This document shows, piece after piece, positions 36,589 through 48,200 of a DNA stretch of 64,000 bases. The DNA comes from Microcebus murinus (taxonomy: Eukaryota; Chordata; Mammalia; Primates; Cheirogaleidae): NCBI RefSeq assembly GCF_040939455.1, contig NC_134108.1, positions 5,671,501-5,735,500 on the forward strand. Reading direction: 5' to 3'. A model generated the notes under the pieces. It was not told the DNA's origin. It saw nothing but the letters and a program-made list of their open reading frames with translations, and made no database searches. How positions within the stretch are numbered: the stretch's first letter is position 1; each line of letters starts with the position of its first letter. Made by a program: the position numbers and the translations under genes.

Positions 36589-38220
36589 TATTTTCCCCAA
36601 GTTTTCATTATTCTTTACTTCCTCAGGAAATTTATATAATTGAGTTTCCATTTCTAGTTAACAGTTGCTGCTTTTATAAGGTTACGAGTTTGCCTGATTT
36701 TAAGGATTTCTTTGTTTTGGCTGAGGTGGATAATGCATCCTTAGCAACAATGGGTGATTTCACATATCTTGTATGATTTAGCCCTATTTATAACTCTAAA
36801 GTGGGGGAGATGTTACTGATTATAAATTAAAATACAAATGCAGTTTTAATTATGGAAAGTTAAAATTAGTTAAAATCTTTAAACATTGCTCCTTTTGCAG
36901 AAAGCCGATATCCAGAACTTTTTGACCAGTGAGACCCTAAGTGTGTGTGACCCACAGCTCTGGGAGGTCCCCATGTCTCCTCATGGATCTGCTATTATGT
37001 TGTGTTGTCAAGGAAAAAGAAAAAAAAATCTGGTATTGAATGTGTTTTTTCTTATTCTGATGAGTTTTTACTTCGGTTTATACCTGAAGTCTAAGAATGT
37101 CTTGTTGAAAATAGGATTGTATATTAATTATCAGTGTAGAATGTTAATGGCCTCACTCACTTCATCCACCCAAGTGTTTGTTAGGACTTTATTTCTTGTG
37201 ACTTTAATGAAAGAATCAAAATAGGAGTGCTTAGTGGTAAAAACATCATTTTTAACTGAGGCATATGTAGAAAAATGGTGGTAGTGGGGGAAAGAGGTGC
37301 ATTTGTCATGGATAGTCTCTTCTTTTGAGAGTATTGTGGTCCATAATATTTAAGGACAGCTTATATACAATAGAAACATAATAAATGGAAACATCTCTTG
37401 TTCCACAGATGGTATTTTAAGTTCCTATAATTATAATGGGTGTATAAGTGGATATAATTATATTACAGGCAAGTTCACTTTGGAGGTAACTGAAAATTGC
37501 TTACTAAAAGTATCAGTTAGAGAGGGAAAGTATAAGGTAATAGGCAGCTGTCAGTTAATCACAAAAATGGAAATAGAGTGGGGAAAATTAGGACACAGAA
37601 GAAATTGTGAACATTTTTTACAATACCAATAGGGAGGGAGGAGGGCAACAATAGCTATAGAAATAGAATTGAAAAGGAAAGTCATTGCTGTTTATTGCTG
37701 TAATAACTATGAGGATGTGGCATCGTGGGACGTGAGCAAAGAGAACTTCAGGAACCGTTGGGACTGTTTGGGCAATGCCGAAACATTGCCTTTCAAGCTG
37801 AGTGGAGTAAGCCAAGCTAGGAGATGGCAGGAAGGACTTGTAAGCAGTGAACCAAAGATGCAAGTGCTCTCGGCAGAGGACGAGGCACAGTGGGCATATC
37901 CAGGAATATTAGGAAGAGGAAGAACCATTCCACCTGCTGCTCCTATGTTTGACTGAATCCATGGTAGTTTTCCAGACCTTGGTGGTGATTCTCATAGCTG
38001 GACTCTCATGCTTGGCTGCTGGAGCTCTTCAAAGAAGGGAGTCTTCTTTCCCAGGGAGGAAGACTACCCCTGCATCTGGTGATACAGGCTCTTCAGCACT
38101 TATGTTACTTCCCCTGTGTGATAAATATCTTCATTTACAATACCTCCCATTCACTGAGGGTGGCAGTGCTCTGTGTCAACTGAGATCGACAATTTGAAAA
38201 CAATGCAAGGTAGATTTTAT
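36589..38220. other. Unique DNA
   Basis: No repeat family recognised. Frames of 95-112 codons (36886-37224 and 37669-37956) have no recognisable domain. A good acceptor-like site precedes 36899 but no matching donor was seen. Confidence 0.45.
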
Positions 38221-38224
38221 CAAC

Positions 38225-38345
38225 ATTCTTTTATAGTAGAGAGAATCTAAGCCCAGAGAAGTCAAGAGTCCTATCTAGCAAGTGATAGAAACAGCATTGG
38301 AATGGGTATGTAACTCCAAAGCCACTACTCTTTCCACTGCCCCAC
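38225..38345 (-). mobile_element. MIR SINE fragment (antisense)
   Basis: Order 'gcccagagaagtcaagagtc', 'agcaagtgatagaaacagca', 'ttggaatggg' and 'ccactactctttccactgcc' is antisense MIR. Confidence 0.75.
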
Positions 38346-38950
38346 AACGCCTGTCCTGCGCTTTCATGCAAAACAAATGGAAATGTTTGTAATAGCAAGA
38401 GCAAAACATCCACCGGGGAACAGATGGAGGAGGTCTTGAAGGGCTTTTTATGCCGCGATGACAGACACTCTTTGCAGGTGATGCAGCCTTGTCGATAATT
38501 ACGTACGTATGTTTATGCTTCTGGGATCCTTCTGGCCATGGAGCAGACGAATGTACCCGCAACAGTAGATTGGTGTGGAAGCGAGAGGTGGAGGTGGGGA
38601 GGCAGGTCAGGAGGGCGTTGCGTGTTGCAGTAGCTGGAGAAGAGAGGAGGAGTTGGATCCAGGCACCCATGGTGCAGATGGGGCTGGTTAAGAGATGCTC
38701 AGGAGTTGGACGAGACTGAATCTGGTGACTGACAGTGTGCTTGAGGGAGAGGGAGAACGTGAGGAAGAGAAGGAGGTAGAGAGATGACGTGACTTGTGAT
38801 GAGAGGCTGGGGAAATGGGCAGGCCGGATGGAGAGGAGGCCTGAGCCGGGGGAGGGGGCGGTTTGGGGCCAGGTAGGGCACTGACCCGGAGGACAGGTGG
38901 GCAGAGATTCTTCCTGTCCCTGACACTTATTTCACTTACCCTGGTTTTAA
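38346..38950 (-). mobile_element. L2-like ancient repeat (antisense), diffuse
   Basis: From about 38560 to 38790 the words 'ggcaggtcaggagggcgttg', 'gttgcagtagctggagaaga', 'gggagagggagaacgtgagg' follow, in order, the antisense of a common L2-associated sequence. The flanks 38346-38560 and 38790-38950 are not assigned. G+A-rich on the plus strand. Confidence 0.45.
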
Positions 38951-41125
38951 ACTTTCTGCAATGGTGTATGTGTCCTTTCCTAAACGAATATTGAATATTT
39001 GCTTTTCTCTGTGATAATACCAGTACTCATGTAGTCAGAACTTTGCACTCCTTTGAGAAATTTCTTCTGTAAGCTGATGGCATGTCACATTATAATGTTA
39101 TCATTATACTTTGTTCTGAATTTGCTTGACCTAGTAAACCGCATAAGCATTTAATTCACTATTTACTATACAGAGTGCCAAATTACATATTCTATTAGAT
39201 GAAATATTAAAATTGAGTGTACTTGATAAGGTACAGAATATGGCACCATAATTTTAAAAAGATGTTGCATTCTAGTACGATATACTACTAGTGGCTATCT
39301 TATGCTCTGTTTATCTCTGGGTATTGAGTTGTTCTGACAAGCTGTATGCACAAGTGATTCCTGCAGGGTTTCCATTTAAATTAAAGCTTTCAGATGCCGT
39401 CTCCCTCGAATGGGAGCAACGAGTTCACTTCAGAATTAAGCTCCTCTGCCCAGGTATGTTAATGCACAGGTCTGGCCACCTTGGAAGGAGTCTTTCTGAA
39501 ATAAAAGCACATATTATGTAAATCTACTGAATTGAATCCAAATGCTCCATTTTCTTTACACAAGCATTTTTTTTTTTTTAAAGTGCCTTAAAATCCATTA
39601 TCTGCACATACCATATACTGTGACAGTCGCAGTGAAAAGAGATGTGTAACTTCCCTGGGAGGCACTTAGGACCCTGCCTGGCCTCAGTCAGCAGAGCTCC
39701 TTAGGGGACCCTTGCGTCACCAGCTGGCTGTAGGTAGCTGCAGGCAGGCGTTCAGGGCGGGGGAGGAGCAGGGTGGGGATCAGAATGGTATTGGACTGGG
39801 TGGTTTAAGGGATTAGCCTGACCCTGAGTGGGAGATTTATTTACGGACTTGAAGTAGTAAGATAGTTGAGTTAGTATTTATTCAGCCTTGAGGAATAGAG
39901 AAAGAGAAATCATGCCAAATATCTTTCTCATACCCCTTCTAATCTCCTCAAAGCACACAGAAAGTAGAGCATATAACTGCTGAATACAAGTGAACTTCCA
40001 ATTCATAGATGTGGGCTTTGGAAAGGACGATAAATTGAGGATTCCCTCCTCACAGCCTACAGGAACCGTGTGAGCAGAGGGGTTTTATAACTCATGTAGT
40101 GACAAGACCTTGGTAAATCCTCATGACCGGCTGTCTTCACAGCTTGCCCAGCTAAAGGCACTCATATTCGGCATTTTTTAAACAACATATGTGGTCAAGC
40201 AGAACTTTAGGCCAAATATGGTCCAGAGATGTTAGACCTCTAGGGGAAATACAAAGAAAACATCTATGGTTTAAAATTTGTTGGAAAAGGAGAAGAGATT
40301 AGAGAATAAAGAGCTATGACTTATTTACATAAATGCCCTGCCAGTTGTTTCCAGATACTTGAAATGTGGCTTCTCGCATGAGTTCTTCATACCGACTACC
40401 AAGCTTCCATGAAAGGAATGATGCTGCCTCTGTCTCTGGCCCTGCAGAGACCACTGGCTGCGGATCTCCTTCTGGGTCTTATTCGTGGGCTTTTTTGAGG
40501 AACCCGTCTTAAGAGAGGCCCCAAATGCCCTATTAGAGGGTCCTCTGGGTTTAGGATATGGAGAGTGTAAGATTCTCAAGTACCTGTGGTTTTGCATTAA
40601 GATACTAAGCAGACCTTTCACTCAGAATGTTCTGTTTCTTCTTGGATTCAAGTTTAAACTCATTTAACAGTTCTTGATCACTCCGGGCAGAACAAAGGGC
40701 ATTTGAATTTTATTGTACCCAGGCACTTGATGACTAGCCTCACCAGTCTTATCCCAAAAATACAAGACTAATTATAGTAGATGAAAGCTTGAATGATCAT
40801 GTCTTAAAATAAACTGGGTTAATAAGAATGGGAAATTACCCTTGCAGATGCTGTTGCTCTTGTTGCAAATAAACATCCACTGGCCTGCAGGTTTTGGGGC
40901 CTCAGAGGCCCACCTCATTGGAAGTACATTAAGCTGCACATTTGATAGTTACCACTAATTTGAATGCGGTTTTCTCTTTGATAATTGGTTTGCCCCCTTT
41001 CCTGGTGACCTTGAATGAGACTGATAGTCTGGAACCCAGGAAGAACAAAAGAAAGAGAAAAGTGCCCTGGCAACCCAAAAGGATAGTTTCACTTAAAATA
41101 GAAGGCAGGTTTATCTCAGCACTTG
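38951..41125. other. Unique DNA
   Basis: No transposon or gene recognised. A T run sits at 39568-39580 and a G-rich patch near 39750. Confidence 0.45.
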
Positions 41126-41233
41126 CCTTATTCCTCTTCAGATTTCCCCCTCTGTCCTTTTATTCTACAAGTAGAAATTCCTTATTCCTCTTCAAATTTC
41201 TCCCTCTGTCCTTTTATTCTACAAGTAGAAAGA
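41126..41233 (+). repeat. 54-bp tandem duplication (two copies)
   Basis: Copies 41126-41179 and 41180-41233 begin with 'ccttattcctcttca' and end near 'acaagtagaaa'. They differ at only a few bases (for example gattt/aattt), so the duplication is recent relative to the surrounding old repeats. The period is 18 codons, which keeps one frame open through both. Confidence 0.9.
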
Positions 41234-41345
41234 AAAAAGAAAAAAAAGAAAAACTACTTTCTATTTTTTTCTCTTACCTTATGTTTATATAGATATAGCT
41301 TAATTTCAAGATATGGAAAGTATTTCATTTGAAAGTGCCACATGT

Positions 41346-41720
41346 GGCCGGGCGCGGTGGCTCATGCCTGTAATCCTAGCACTCTGGGAGGCTGAGGTGG
41401 GTAGATCACTCGAGGTCAGGAGTTTAAGACCAGCCTGAGCAAAAGCAAGACCCCGTCTCTACTAAAAATAGAAAGAAATTGATTGGCAAACTAAAAATAT
41501 ATAGAAAAAATTAGCCGGGCATGGTGGCGCATGCCTGTAGTCCCAGCTATTAAGGAGGCTGAGGCAGGAGGATTGCTTGAGCCCAGGAGTTTGAGGTTGC
41601 TGTGAGCTAGGCTGATGCCACGGCACTCTAACCTGGGCAACACAGTGAGACTCTGTCTCAAAATAAAATAAAATATAAATAAAATAATAAAAAATAAAAT
41701 AATAATAAAATAAAATAAAA
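41346..41720 (+). mobile_element. Alu SINE with long A-rich tail
   Basis: Dimeric Alu from 'ggccgggcgcggtggctca' with the extended linker. It lacks the 4-bp actc duplication before 'ctggg' (reads ggcactctaacctggg), so it belongs to a different, probably older, subfamily than four of the others. The tail at 41660-41720 is (AAAAT)n-like and variable. The target duplication is uncertain (gtgccacatgt on the left against ttgccatgtg on the right). Confidence 0.96.
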
Positions 41721-42015
41721 TTGCCATGTGAGTGCAGATGAGAAAGTGGGTCTCACCAAAGGGAGTAGAGGATTACCACGCTCTGCCTGGGAGACACCGG
41801 GGATCTTCTTGTTCTATTAAGAGTTCTTCCAAATACATGATGCTTTGTTTTCATTTCCCCCTCTCACCCAAGAACCATCTAGCTTTAACCTAAAATTCCA
41901 CACTGGCTCAAGCATTCATAGTTTGCAGTATTAATAACAAAAATGCTAAGCTCCAATGGCCAACTCTAATACATACTGGAATTTAGGAAACTTCTGTTTG
42001 ATAATCTCTTCCCTG

Positions 42016-42028
42016 CCCCCCCCCCCCC
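42016..42028 (+). repeat. Poly(C) run
   Basis: Thirteen consecutive C residues in otherwise mixed sequence. Confidence 0.97.
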
Positions 42029-42643
42029 ATCTCCCAAATACCACTGTCTAGTTTACCAGAACAAGTGTTCTAATGTGACTCACGTGCCTCAAGATGGATA
42101 AACTCGCCTGTCTCGGCGTGGTAGCCCCTTCTGTGACGGCTCCTGGTGAGCAGTTCGCCGCGCCGCTTTTTCCATGGCCCCAGCGTGGGATCAGGGAGCC
42201 AGTCTGTGGGCTGGCCATGTGCCTGTGGTGTGTGCTAGTGTGAGAACTCTGCCCAGTGTGACTAGCTGGACTCAACGGACCCCCTGTTTTGGAGAGTTTG
42301 AACTAAACTCACCGGGAGTTTCAGTCTGTACCCAGAAACCAAAGAAGCAGACACTGGAAGTGGCTCATGTCAGGGCGCTCAAGTGGGGAGCAAAGAATAT
42401 CTGGTTCTGGGGTGAAAATTGTGACAGTTTTGGGGTGCCACTGGCCTGGCGGTCAGGCCTATTGAGTGTCTGGTCTTCTTTGATGATGGTCCAGTTATCC
42501 TTATTTGTCTGGAACTTGTATGTATCTTGCGTGTTCCTTCCAAATTCAGCAAGCCTACCTAGCTTACCACTATGCAGACTTGGATTTGAACGTCAGCTAA
42601 ACTAAGTTACAAGGAGCAGAGATGCACTCTCATTACCTTAGAG
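42029..42643. other. Unique DNA with a small CpG-richer patch
   Basis: Around 42095-42180 several CpG dinucleotides cluster ('ctcgcctgtctcggcgtgg', 'cagttcgccgcgccgc'), unlike the CpG-poor surroundings. An ATG at 42092 opens a 49-codon frame and a donor-like gtgagc follows at 42148. No protein is recognised and I do not call a gene. Confidence 0.4.
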
Positions 42644-43558
<915 letters not shown>

Positions 43559-44729
43559 CACTATAGGGTATTGGTAAACTGTATGGTTACCTAGGGGACT
43601 AGAAAGAACAAAAAAGAATTCCCTCCCACCCCACAGCATCTTCCTAGGATGTATGTGCAACCAGAACATCCTTTTACACTCGTCAGGATGCATCTCTAGC
43701 TGTAGCGGTTCCCGCTTAGAAGTGGGCACTTCCTCATGCTCAAGCTGTCACTGTCGCTCATTCTGAGACTAGGCGTCCATGCCTGTCTTTCCTTTCGTTC
43801 CTCTTCCTCTCTGTCCTCCCAGTCTCTTCCCACTGCTCTTTCTGTGTTCAGCTCTTGGTTTCTGTACTACTTTTTTTGCCTAATTGTTTACGTGTTTAAT
43901 ATTCAGACCCTCCAAGAGAGGAGCTCTGGCTGGAGCAGTAAACCCCCCTGTGCGGGCCTGATGGCTGTGTTCTCACTGCCAGGCTGCCTCTGGCGTAAGG
44001 CATGACTTGGGCTCATCAGAGACAGGAGAATGGGGCCATCTTCACAAAGAGTGGCTGTCTGTATGGCAAGGACACACTGTGTGGCTTTTCTGTGGGGTGG
44101 GGGTGATGGATGTGGTGGGGGTTACAATGGTCAGTCTGTGGCCCTTAAACCATAAGGAACTGTGTGGATATGCGTAAAATAGATGATGCTATAAAATTTG
44201 CCGCTCTAGTTTTCTTTCTTCTTGTATTTTTTTTTTTTTTTTACTTCTTTGTGGCTAAATTTAGCATATTCTAGGATGGACAAAGTAATCAGGAATAGCA
44301 AAATTCCTTTATTATCACACGGATGTTGTCTTTTTTTTTTCAATAGGCAAATCCTAACCATCATTGCCTCATTCAGCATGTGTGTGCAGCTCCAGTAGGC
44401 GTTTGGAATAGAAAAATGAGTGAGATGAAACTCTCCCACCAATTAAGAAAACATTATAATATGTGCTAAGTATTAAAATGGAGATTCGAGGACATTGCTC
44501 CGGTCTCTTGGGCAGGGCTGGGGTAACAGTGAAGTTTCCCAGGGAGGATGATGTTTAATTAGAATTTTATTTATTTATTGCTTTAGAAACACATATTGAT
44601 ATTTAATCAGATGTCGGAGAACAACATAAACAGGAGAAACAGGTCTTCTTCGGACTGCCACAGGTGGGGGCATTAGGGTAGAGTCACAGGATGGGGGGAG
44701 GAGAGACAGGGGGCAGTCAGAGGTGGGAG
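43559..44729. other. Unique DNA
   Basis: No repeat or gene recognised. T runs at 44228-44242 and 44331-44340. A G-rich segment begins at about 44664. Confidence 0.45.
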
Positions 44730-45398
44730 GTTGCTACTTCTGTGGCTGCCCATGCAGACGTGTGCATGGAAGTGTCTCCAGCTAGGGGGATTTCACGGGG
44801 TGGCGGGGGGCGGGGGTTCTACTGGTGATAATCCTGGCTGAAGAAACTGCTCTTCTCTTCTGAGGGAGATTGCTCTTCCTCAATCTTCAAAGCATTTTAT
44901 GGAAAAAACCTGGGCTTTGTGTGTCAAAGGGAGAGATGGTGTCAATTCAAGCAGGTTGGGAGGTGCAGGTGGGCTGTGATTTGGTGCTATTTGTTGCTCC
45001 CCTGGCTGGCCATGGAAACTGCCACCGAGGTCAGTGCTGCTTGGGAAATGGGGTGCTTGGGAGGGCACACTGGTAGTAATCTTTGCTGAAGGAGCTGGAG
45101 ATCTTGGAGTAGAAACAGCGCTCCTGAGTTTTGCTCTTAATTTAATAATAAGAGTACTGAAGCCTCTACTTTGGCTTTTTGCCAGTGGTTTGGCTCCAAG
45201 TGAAAGGCTGGCAATGGCAGGTGGCTGTTACATGGTGGGTTTTGCTGCTCCTATGGCTGCAGGTGGAAGTGTTATTACTGTCAGTCTGGGAGAGCCAACT
45301 CAAGGTGAGGTAGTCACACTGGTGGTCATCTTTGCTGAAGAAGCTGGAGATCTTGGATTAGAAACAGTGCTTTTTGTTTGTTTGTTTGTTTGTTTTTG
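44730..45398 (+). repeat. Three diverged tandem units of about 248 bp
   Basis: The anchor 'actggtgataatcctggctg' at 44821, 'actggtagtaatctttgctg' at 45068 and 'actggtggtcatctttgctg' at 45317 recur at 247- and 249-bp spacing. Upstream of each anchor lies a related 'tgctcc..tggctg' segment, and downstream of the second and third is the shared 'agctggagatcttgga'. Unit two and three agree closely, unit one is more decayed. In the frame opened at 45034 the repeated peptide is TLVVIFAEGAGDLG then TLVVIFAEEAGDLG, in register because 249 is a multiple of 3. The third unit ends in a (TTTG)n tract at 45374-45398. No known family recognised. Confidence 0.8.
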
Positions 45399-45670
45399 CC
45401 ATTCTGACTCCCTGAGTATCTATCATCTTTTAAAGAATAAGTACAAATTCTCAAATGCATAGGGAACAGATTGGGGACTCAGACCTTGTGGCTGCTGGAC
45501 TAGACACGAACTCTAATGTTCACCCAACATTCTGTGGAATGCATATTTATGTGTGTATATGTGTTATATGTCAATATGTGTAGAGTGTATGTGGGTGTGT
45601 ATGTGGAAGATCCATAACTTACATCAGATTTGCAAAAATATTCTTGTACTAAAGAATTTTCAAGACCATT

Positions 45671-45913
45671 TTGTAAGTAAGGGCTGAGTATCTGGTATCC
45701 AAAATTCTTGGGAACAGAAATATTTCAGATTTAGGCTTTTTTGTAGGGGGTGGGTTGGGGGGGTTGGAATATTTGCAGTATACCTATTAGTTAAGCATCC
45801 CAAATCTGAAATCTGAAATGCTATGATGAGTAGTTCTTTAAGCATCCTGAAATTCAAAAAGTTTCAGAATTGGAGGTATTTTGGGTTTTCAGATTAGAGA
45901 TGTTCAACCTGTA
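45671..45913. mobile_element. Tigger-group non-autonomous element
   Basis: The sequence 'gggctgagtatctggtatcc', then 'catcccaaatctgaaatctg' and 'cagattagagatgttcaacc' is a familiar medium-reiterated DNA transposon whose ends ('ggttgagtatccc' type) are mutually inverted. Boundaries are approximate, and a TA target duplication was not established. Confidence 0.6.
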
Positions 45914-47159
45914 TTGAGTGTTACATTTTGTGTTTTAGCTTCCTTATGGGAAATGGATGTGCCAGTGTGGGAAGATAAAGCATTTGAAACAGGTTAGCTG
46001 GTAGTGCTGGTAGGCTGGGGAACTTATACTAAGTTCTTTGTACAGATGACTGCTTACTAAAGAATAAAACAAATAACTTCAGTTTAAACCATGCCAAAGC
46101 TCTTTCTCCAATACACAGAGAAATGAACAAAACCAGTTAGAAATTGCTAAGTGGATCATGGGTCTTCTTTCCCTACCTACCCCTACTCCAGTGGCTTTTT
46201 TGAACTATTGGTTGGTTGTTTGAGGAACTACCGTATTTCAGCTTCTCCTTACTCATCACTTCTGCTCACCCTTGAAGGTTTGTGACCACAAATATGTAAT
46301 GATTTTCTTTGACTGACGCAACTTATTCTCCTTTGTCATAGAAACAAAAGACACATAAATTCCTAATTTACTGAAGCAAATATATTGCACATTTTAGGTT
46401 CTAACATTCGCAAATTAAAAAAGGAAATCAAGCAATTGCCAGTATTGAAAAAGGAATTACTTAGGATTCTGGTTAATGTTTAAGGAAAAGGTCAAGAGTG
46501 TTAAGTAAAAACAGATGACATAAGTGCTGCGTATTAACACACAACAAGGAAATGAGTTGTCTAAGAAACATAGTTTATTTACTCAGTGAACACAGAAGAG
46601 ACTTATATTACTTATTGGCCAAAATGTTGTAAACTGTTAAAATTTCTTAATTCTTCTTCTTCTTCTTCTTTTTTCTAAATTCTTCTTTACCTAGCCAAAA
46701 TTTTCTCAGAAGAAAACTAAGCTAACAATGGAATTCCATTATAAATGAAAGCTTGGTTGAAGTAGCTATTATGCCACTGCTTAAACATAGTTTAATAATT
46801 TAAACCGTTACTTTCCCAAATATACTTTTCTAGTTATTCAAGTCTCATTAGTTGTCACTAAGTAATATACTTTCTCCTGACTATCCTAGTTTCTCAAAGA
46901 GGTCTATTAATTACATTCAGAGCTAGATAAGGGAATTGATCTGAAAAAAATACTTGTAATAAAGGTGCATGATGTGTGTCCATTGCCTACTCTTCCAGTA
47001 GTTGACACCCCCAAAAATAAAATTAACAATTATAGAGACTCTTCAGTTTGCCATACTCAATCTTTTTCTCAGCTCAGATTTCTTGCTTCTTTTGAAAGTG
47101 ATTCTTTAAAACAGTATGGTGAAGAAAACTCATGGGTTTTAGTGTCAGCTTGACCAAAT
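45914..47159. other. Unique DNA
   Basis: Nothing recognised apart from a (TTC)n at 46651-46672. Confidence 0.45.
46651..46672 (+). repeat. (TTC)n microsatellite
   Basis: About seven ttc units followed by a T run. Confidence 0.95.
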
Positions 47160-47330
47160 TGCTATTTTGCCTTCTTAAACATCTTTGAAGAGATTTTTAT
47201 TCTTATAAAATGGAGATAATAATGTCTATCTTGCAAAGCTGTTGTGAGGATAAAATGTGTAGCATATGTGAGTAAACTCAGCTCAATGAATGGAACACAG
47301 TGGGCACTCAGGAAGTGACAGTGCCCCAGA
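47160..47330 (+). mobile_element. MIR SINE fragment
   Basis: Order 'ataaaatggagataataatg', 'ttgcaaagctgttgtgagga', 'taaaatgtgtagcatatgtg' and 'acacagtgggcactcaggaa' is a recognisable MIR 3' half. Confidence 0.8.
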
Positions 47331-48009
47331 GTCTGTGGGGGCACATTTCTGGGATGTTTACTTATGCCTCTGGCCTAAAGGCTTGCATGCAAATCAGCAA
47401 TTAGGAAATAATGGACTGCATGCAGAGCCACTGCCACTTGGCACTGACTTCAGCCAAATCTTTAGCCACAGATCTTCACTGGCTACAAAAAAGATGTGAA
47501 ATGGATCATCCTAGTTTTCTTCTCATAGCTGTGCAGGGTCAATACAGTGAAAGACAAAAAAAAAAAAAAAAAAGTAGAAAACAAATTAAGGAAGCCAGCG
47601 TGTCCTTCAGGAGGATGGCCAGAAGTATGGAGTGCATTCCAGCTTTTCCCAGGCTTCCAGGAGGGTAGAAAGGGAGTATCTGACAGCAGCTTGGTGTTCT
47701 TGAATATCAAGCTTTGTGCATGACAGTAAGGCTCCTGTCAAGAAAGCATGGAGCAAAATAATCCACCAGCGTTAGCCATGCCCTTCAATGTCTCCACATC
47801 AACAAGCTCATTTGTGTAAAAATGGGGAACTTGGAGCTTCAAGTGCCTATAGAGTTACCGCTGTTTGAGGAAGGGGAAGGGGAAGCAATGGTAATGACAT
47901 GCTGAAGTACAATTACCCCACTGGCTGGTAGCAGAGAACTAGAAATAGAGGAGACTGACGGGCAGAGCACAAATGAAAGGACACTCAGGCAGTGTGCAAA
48001 GTACTGTCG
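47331..48009. other. Unique DNA
   Basis: No repeat family recognised. A pure run of 18 A lies at 47556-47573; no processed pseudogene is recognised upstream of it. Confidence 0.45.
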
Positions 48010-48200
48010 TGGATGTATGCTGCAAATAATAGCTAGGATTCATTGAATGCTTCCAGATAACACACTAACTGTATTATTTGGTCCTCACAGCAACCTATGA
48101 GGTAGGTAATAGTATTCTCATGTTTACATATGAGGAAACTGAGGCCAGAGATACTAAGTAACTTGTATTTAAGGTTACCCCTTTAGTAAGTGCTTTGGGC
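48010..48200 (-). mobile_element. MIR SINE (antisense)
   Basis: Order 'aataatagctaggattcatt', 'cctcacagcaacctatgagg', 'taggtaatagtattctcatg', 'catatgaggaaactgaggcc' is a well-preserved antisense MIR. Confidence 0.85.

Noticed and set aside
36886..37224. 112-codon frame after a good acceptor-like site
   Set aside because: No donor site or domain; the downstream half is AT-rich. Not enough to call an exon.
37669..37956. 95-codon frame in moderately GC-rich sequence
   Set aside because: No recognisable family and no splice or start support. Kept only as unique DNA.
44730..45398. CRISPR-like or satellite array
   Set aside because: Only three diverged units of about 248 bp without spacers. This is a eukaryotic tandem repeat, and CRISPR is not expected.
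45034..45462. 142-codon protein with repeated motif as a real gene
   Set aside because: The frame ends in the (TTTG)n tract, has no splice signals and shows no known domain. Reported only as a tandem-repeat observation.
47556..47573. Poly(A) tail of a processed pseudogene
   Set aside because: No gene-like sequence or target duplication is visible upstream of the A run.
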